Positions 60,201 through 64,000 of a stretch of 64,000 nt of DNA are shown here, one piece after another. Each line of letters begins with the position of its first letter. The stretch's first letter is position 1. This DNA is from Mediterraneibacter faecis JCM 15917 (GTDB taxonomy: Bacteria > Bacillota > Clostridia > Lachnospirales > Lachnospiraceae): the NCBI GenBank assembly GCA_001312505.1, contig BBDW01000014.1:1-64000 (forward strand). The letters run 5' to 3'. The position numbers and the translations under genes are program-made. The notes under the pieces are model-generated. The model made no database searches and was not told where the DNA came from. It saw only the letters and a list, made by a program, of their open reading frames with translations.

Positions 60201-60245
60201 CTATAATAAGAAAATATGATACTGACAGACTGGGAGGGTATTTGG

Positions 60246-61981
60246 ATGGAGAAATGGTTCGTCGCAATGAAAAAGGCGGATTTTAATGGAATAGCAGAGA
60301 AATATCAGATCTCCCCCCAATCATTGCACGACTGATGAGGAACCGTGATGTGATCGGAGATGAAGCAATTGATTTTTATCTGAATGGAACAGTGGAGGAT
60401 CTGTATGACGGTTTACTGATGAAAGATATGGATCGTGCAGTAGATATTCTTAAGGAGAAAATAGAAGAAGGAAAGAAAATCCGTGTGATCGGTGATTATG
60501 ATATTGATGGAGTCAATGCAACGTATATTTTGCAACAGGGGGGGCTTGCAGGACTTGGGGGGGCAGATGTCGATACGGATATTCCAGACAGGATCAAAGA
60601 CGGATATGGATTGAATCAGATGCTGATCGACCGTGCACTGGAGGATGATGTAGACACGATCATCACCTGTGATAATGGAATTGCGGCACTGAACGAGATC
60701 GCTTACGGAAAAGAAAATGGGATGACGATCGTTGTGACAGATCACCATGAAGTTCCGTATCTGGAAGAAAATGGGGGGAGAAAAAATATCTCCTGCCACC
60801 GGCGGATGCAGTGGTCGATCCGCACAGAGCAGACTGTGAGTATCCATTTAAAGGGCTGTGCGGCGCAGCTGTAGCGTATAAGCTGGTTGAGGTTTTGTAC
60901 AGAGTGTCTGGAAAGTCAGAGCAGGCGGTAGAGCATCTGCAGGAAAGCCTGATGGAAAATGTTGCGATTGCCACGATCGGTGATGTGATGGATCTGGTTG
61001 GAGAGAATCGTGTCTTTGTGAAAAAGGGACTTGAGCTTCTGAAGACAACGAAGAATGAAGGGCTTCACGCATTGATGCAATGTACAGGTAGATACAGCGA
61101 ACCTGAATACTTATCATATCGGATTTGTGATCGGACCGTGCATCAATGCCGGCGGAAGACTGGATACAGCCAAGCGTGCACTGGAACTCCTTAATGCATC
61201 GAACCGGAGAGAGGCAGTGACACTGGCAGCAGATCTGAAAGAATTAAATGACAGCAGGAAAGAAATGACCGAAGAAGGTGTAGAAGAAGCTGTCCGGCAG
61301 ATTGAATCAAGTTCCTGGAAGGACGACCAGGTGCTGGTCGTGTATCTTCCAGAGTGTCACGAAAGTATCGCTGGAATTATTGCGGGGGGGAGGATCAAGG
61401 AACGTTATTATCGTCCGACCTTTGTACTGACAAAGGGAGAGACAGGAGTGAAAGGTTCCGGACGGTCGATCGAAGCCTATGATATGTTTGCGGAAATGAG
61501 CCGCTGCAGGGAATTATTTACGAAGTACGGTGGACATAAGTTGGCAGCAGGACTTTCTCTGGAAGAGGAAAATGTCGAAGTTTTCCGGAAACGGATCAAT
61601 GAACTGGCAGATCTGACAGAAGAGGATCTGCAGATGAAGGTGTCGATCGATATGCGGCTTCCATTTCCATATATTAATGAAGAGCTGATCCATGAGCTTA
61701 AGATATTGGAGCCTTTTGGAAAAGGCAATGGGAAACCGTTATTTGCAGAAAGTAAACTGCGTGTGATCCAGCCAAGAATCTTCGGAAAGAACCGGAATGT
61801 GCTGAAATGCAGACTGGAGGACCAGCAGGGAAATCAGATGGAAGCGGTTTATTTCGGAGAAGTGGAAGACTGTCTGCGGCAGATGGAAAAGAAGCAGATC
61901 ATGTCTTTTACATACTATCCATCCATCAATGAGTACATGGGACGAAGAACAATTCAGCTTACAATTGTCAATTATCAGTAG
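60246..61981 (+). CDS. recJ: Single-stranded-DNA-specific exonuclease RecJ (three indels as written)
   Basis: About 576 residues after correction. The DHH domain has IRVIGDYDIDGVNATYIL, then DTIITCDNGIAALNEI and IVVTDHHEVPYL, which carry the Mn ligands. DHHA1 has VIGPCINAGGRLDTAKRAL and the RNA-/DNA-binding GSGRSIEAYDMFAEM and YGGHKLAAGLSL. A C-terminal OB-like domain follows. Frames break at 60312 (six C for four), 60773 (six G for four) and about 61093 (one extra base before DTANLNTYHIGF). Seven-G runs at 60539, 60557 and 61383 add three glycines. It degrades single-stranded DNA 5'-3' in repair. Confidence 0.88.
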
Positions 61982-62076
61982 ATAATATCGAAAAAACCGT
62001 ACAAATTGCTTAAAATGAAGAAGAATGGGAAGTTCTTATTTGAAAAAGGGAAAAATAGTGATATACTAAATCATAT

Positions 62077-62169
62077 TAATTGTTCAGACTAAGGCGTTTT
62101 GTGTCTAAAATTGTCGGATATGCCATACTGACGAAATACGAAGCATTTTGGAAGTTGGATCTGAACAGA
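62077..62169. repeat. Fold-back element, diverged reverse-orientation copy (copy B)
   Basis: TGTTCAGA at 62080 and TCTGAACA at 62160 are the ends. Read on the minus strand from 62166 to 62111, the sequence aligns with 54588-54644 of copy A with about eight mismatches in 50 bases, starting GTTCAGATCCAACTTCCAAA against GTTCAGAGCCAACCTCCAAA. It lies within the upstream region of rel, 33 bases before its start. Confidence 0.7.
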
Positions 62170-62201
62170 ACACAGGATGAATGAAGGGGGGGGAAGATGA
62201 T

Positions 62202-64000
62202 ATGGCAGGCACTCGGGAATATGAAGATCTGAATAAAAATCTGGAGATAGTGGACGGGCATGCAGTAAAAGCGCCGGAGGATTATCAGGATCCGGAGGAG
62301 TTATATCAGGCCTTAATAGCTCGTGTGCGTAAGTATCATCCATCTGCAGATATTACGATGATCGAGAAGGCCTATCAGATAGGCAAAGAAGCGCATAAGA
62401 ATCAGTTCCGTAAATCCGGAGAACCTTATATCATCCATCCACTCTGGGTGGCAATCATACTTGCAGATCTCGAGATGGACAAAGAAACAATCGTGGCTGG
62501 AATGCTTCATGACGTGGTAGAAGATACGACAATGACACTCGATGAGATCTCAGCAGAGTTTGGTGAAGAGGTGGCACTTCTTGTAGACGGCGTTACCAAG
62601 CTGGGACAGTTGAACTATTCCCAGGACAAGCTGGAGGCCCAGGCAGAGAACTTAAGAAAGATGTTCCTTGCGATGGCGAAGGATATCCGTGTTATTATCG
62701 TGAAACTGGCAGACCGTCTGCACAACATGCGTACGATGGAGTTTATGACACCGGCGAAGCAGAAAGAGAAATCAAGAGAGACGATGGATATCTACGCTCC
62801 GATCGCCCAGCGTCTCGGTATTTCAAAGATCAAGACAGAACTCGATGACCTTTCTCTGAAATATTATCAGCCGGAAGTTTATAATCAGCTGGTTCATGAT
62901 CTGAATGCACGTAAGACGGAACGTGAAGAATTTGTGCAACAGATCGTTGCTGAAGTATCAAAGCATATGAAGAATGCGGATATTGAAGCGAAAGTATACG
63001 GACGTGTAAAACATTTCTTCAGTATTTATAAGAAGATGGTGAATCAGAACAAGACACTTGACCAGGTGTATGACCTGTTCGCTGTCCGCATTATCGTAGA
63101 TTCAGTGAAAGACTGTTATGCAGCACTTGGTGTGATCCATGAGATGTATACGCCGATTCCGGGACGTTTCAAGGATTATATTGCTATGCCGAAGGCGAAT
63201 ATGTACCAGTCTCTGCATACAACGCTGATCGGACCTTCCGGACAGCCGTTCGAGATCCAGATCCGTACAGAAGAGATGCATAAGACAGCGGAATATGGTA
63301 TCGCAGCACACTGGAAATATAAAGAGACAGGCGGAAGCAACACGAAAGGACTGAACACACAGGAAGAGAAGCTGAACTGGCTGCGTCAGATCCTGGAATG
63401 GCAGAGAGACATGTCTGATAACCGTGAGTTCTTAAGCCTGCTGAAAGGTGACCTGGATCTGTTCCAGGAAGATGTATACTGCTTCACACCGAACGGGGGG
63501 GATGTGAAGAACCTTCCGAATGGCTCCACACCGGTTGACTTCGCCTATGCGATCCACAGTGCAGTCGGCAATAAGATGGTTGGCGCCAGAGTGAATGGCA
63601 AGCTTGTGAACATTGATTATAAGATTCAGAACGGAGACCGAATCGAGATCCTTACATCTCAGAATTCCAAGGGACCGAGCCGTGACTGGCTGAATATCGT
63701 CAAGAGCACACAGGCAAAGAGCAAGATTAATTCATGGTTTAAGAAGGAATACAAAGAAGATAATATTATCCGCGGAAAGGATCTGATCAGTGCCTACTGT
63801 AAGAGCAAGGGCATCAATCTGCCGGATATCATCAAGCCGAAATATCAGCAGATCGTTCAGAAGAAATACGGATTCCGTGACTGGGATGCAGTACTTGCAG
63901 CAATCGGACACGGCGGACTCAAAGAAGGTCAGGTTGTGAACCGCCTGCTGGAAGAGTACGAGAAAGAGCATAAGAAAGAGATCACGGATGAGAATATTTT
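62202..64000 (+). CDS. rel: Bifunctional (p)ppGpp synthetase/hydrolase Rel (partial, runs off the right edge)
   Basis: About 600 residues are visible before the window ends. The HD hydrolase domain has HKNQFRKSGEPYIIHPLWVA, GMLHDVVEDT and VKLADRLHNMRTM. The synthetase domain has YGRVKHFFSIYKKM, FAVRIIVDSVKDCY, GRFKDYIAMPKANMYQSLHT, EIQIRTEEMHKTAEYGIAAHW. A TGS domain follows (VYCFTPNGDVKNLPNGSTP, written NGGDV because of seven G at 63494). The C-terminal ACT part lies outside. The ATG at 62202 follows an eight-G purine tract that serves as the ribosome site. It sets the stringent response; relQ at 5928 adds ribosome-independent synthesis. Confidence 0.95.
   Translation, partial: MAGTREYEDLNKNLEIVDGHAVKAPEDYQDPEELYQALIARVRKYHPSADITMIEKAYQIGKEAHKNQFRKSGEPYIIHPLWVAIILADLEMDKETIVAGMLHDVVEDTTMTLDEISAEFGEEVALLVDGVTKLGQLNYSQDKLEAQAENLRKMFLAMAKDIRVIIVKLADRLHNMRTMEFMTPAKQKEKSRETMDIYAPIAQRLGISKIKTELDDLSLKYYQPEVYNQLVHDLNARKTEREEFVQQIVAEVSKHMKNADIEAKVYGRVKHFFSIYKKMVNQNKTLDQVYDLFAVRIIVDSVKDCYAALGVIHEMYTPIPGRFKDYIAMPKANMYQSLHTTLIGPSGQPFEIQIRTEEMHKTAEYGIAAHWKYKETGGSNTKGLNTQEEKLNWLRQILEWQRDMSDNREFLSLLKGDLDLFQEDVYCFTPNGGDVKNLPNGSTPVDFAYAIHSAVGNKMVGARVNGKLVNIDYKIQNGDRIEILTSQNSKGPSRDWLNIVKSTQAKSKINSWFKKEYKEDNIIRGKDLISAYCKSKGINLPDIIKPKYQQIVQKKYGFRDWDAVLAAIGHGGLKEGQVVNRLLEEYEKEHKKEITDENI

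Noticed and set aside
1-64000. Poly-G tracts as phase-variable contingency loci
   Set aside because: They occur in housekeeping enzymes (trp, recJ, scfB, secDF) and break catalytic motifs. Phase variation would be limited to surface or restriction genes. Error is a simpler explanation.
1-64000. CRISPR arrays, tRNA or rRNA genes, attachment sites
   Set aside because: No spaced direct repeats, cloverleaf-type sequences or rRNA-like segments were seen on reading both strands. A covariance search could still find a missed tRNA.

Overview
The window is a contiguous piece of a low-to-mid GC, Gram-positive, anaerobic gut-type Clostridia chromosome, most likely Lachnospiraceae near Mediterraneibacter, Dorea or Blautia (inference). 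The evidence is the SCIFF peptide and its radical SAM maturase next to a fused SecDF, SpoVT, a T-box-controlled trp operon, AAGGAGG-type ribosome binding sites, a membrane pyrophosphatase and BceRS-BceAB. No rRNA, tRNA, CRISPR array, prophage or intact insertion sequence was seen.

Layout. 1-1.2 kb holds the wreckage of a sugar-utilisation locus: a 5'-altered AraC regulator and an internally deleted beta-galactosidase. 1.4-8 kb holds a 5'-nucleotidase-type phosphoesterase, a nitronate monooxygenase-type enzyme, SseB, YdcF, a small alarmone synthetase, DUF4317 and a TetR regulator. A 320-bp imperfect palindrome separates these from a FucO-like dehydrogenase at 8.4-9.5 kb. A phasin-like protein and an ABC1/UbiB-family kinase follow to 12 kb. 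12.3-21.3 kb is the most interesting region: lipoprotein flavin transferase ApbE, a four-module FMN-binding exported protein, a one-module FMN-binding membrane protein, a NapH-like polyferredoxin, a NusG-II/EetA-like protein, an EetB/Gx-type membrane protein and a 1200-residue wall-anchored flavoprotein. It looks like an extracellular electron transfer or surface flavin reductase locus. 21.4-28.5 kb is the complete trpEGDCFBA operon behind a T-box leader. 28.6-38.6 kb has diacylglycerol kinase, a second SseB protein, a glucose-family PTS EIICBA with its GlcT/LicT-type antiterminator and RAT-terminator leader, the Bce module and a cytidylate-kinase-like protein. 38.7-48 kb carries YqeY, an AmtB-PII fusion, pyrophosphatase, an ECF S component, an M24 peptidase, a nitroreductase and a MetE-C-like methyltransferase. 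48-54.5 kb has a LysR regulator, an unknown protein, a ThrE-like exporter, a Na/Pi cotransporter with PhoU domain and a D-2-hydroxyacid dehydrogenase. 54.8-64 kb has spoVT, a TIGR04086 membrane protein, scfA, scfB, secDF, recJ and rel, which runs off the right edge.

Two overall features matter. First, G or C runs that should be 4-5 long by family consensus are very often 7-8 long (about 39 in-frame +3 sites), and more than 20 further 1-2 base indels break the reading frames of about 17 otherwise ordinary genes. The extra glycine splits signatures such as Walker A and GxGxxG, so I judge most of this to be sequencing or assembly error rather than biology. Such genes are annotated here as single genes with the suspected indels stated. 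Second, there is a small family of fold-back repeats: a 142-bp element at 54.6 kb, a diverged copy in reverse orientation at 62.1 kb just upstream of rel, and a lone terminal repeat between scfA and scfB.
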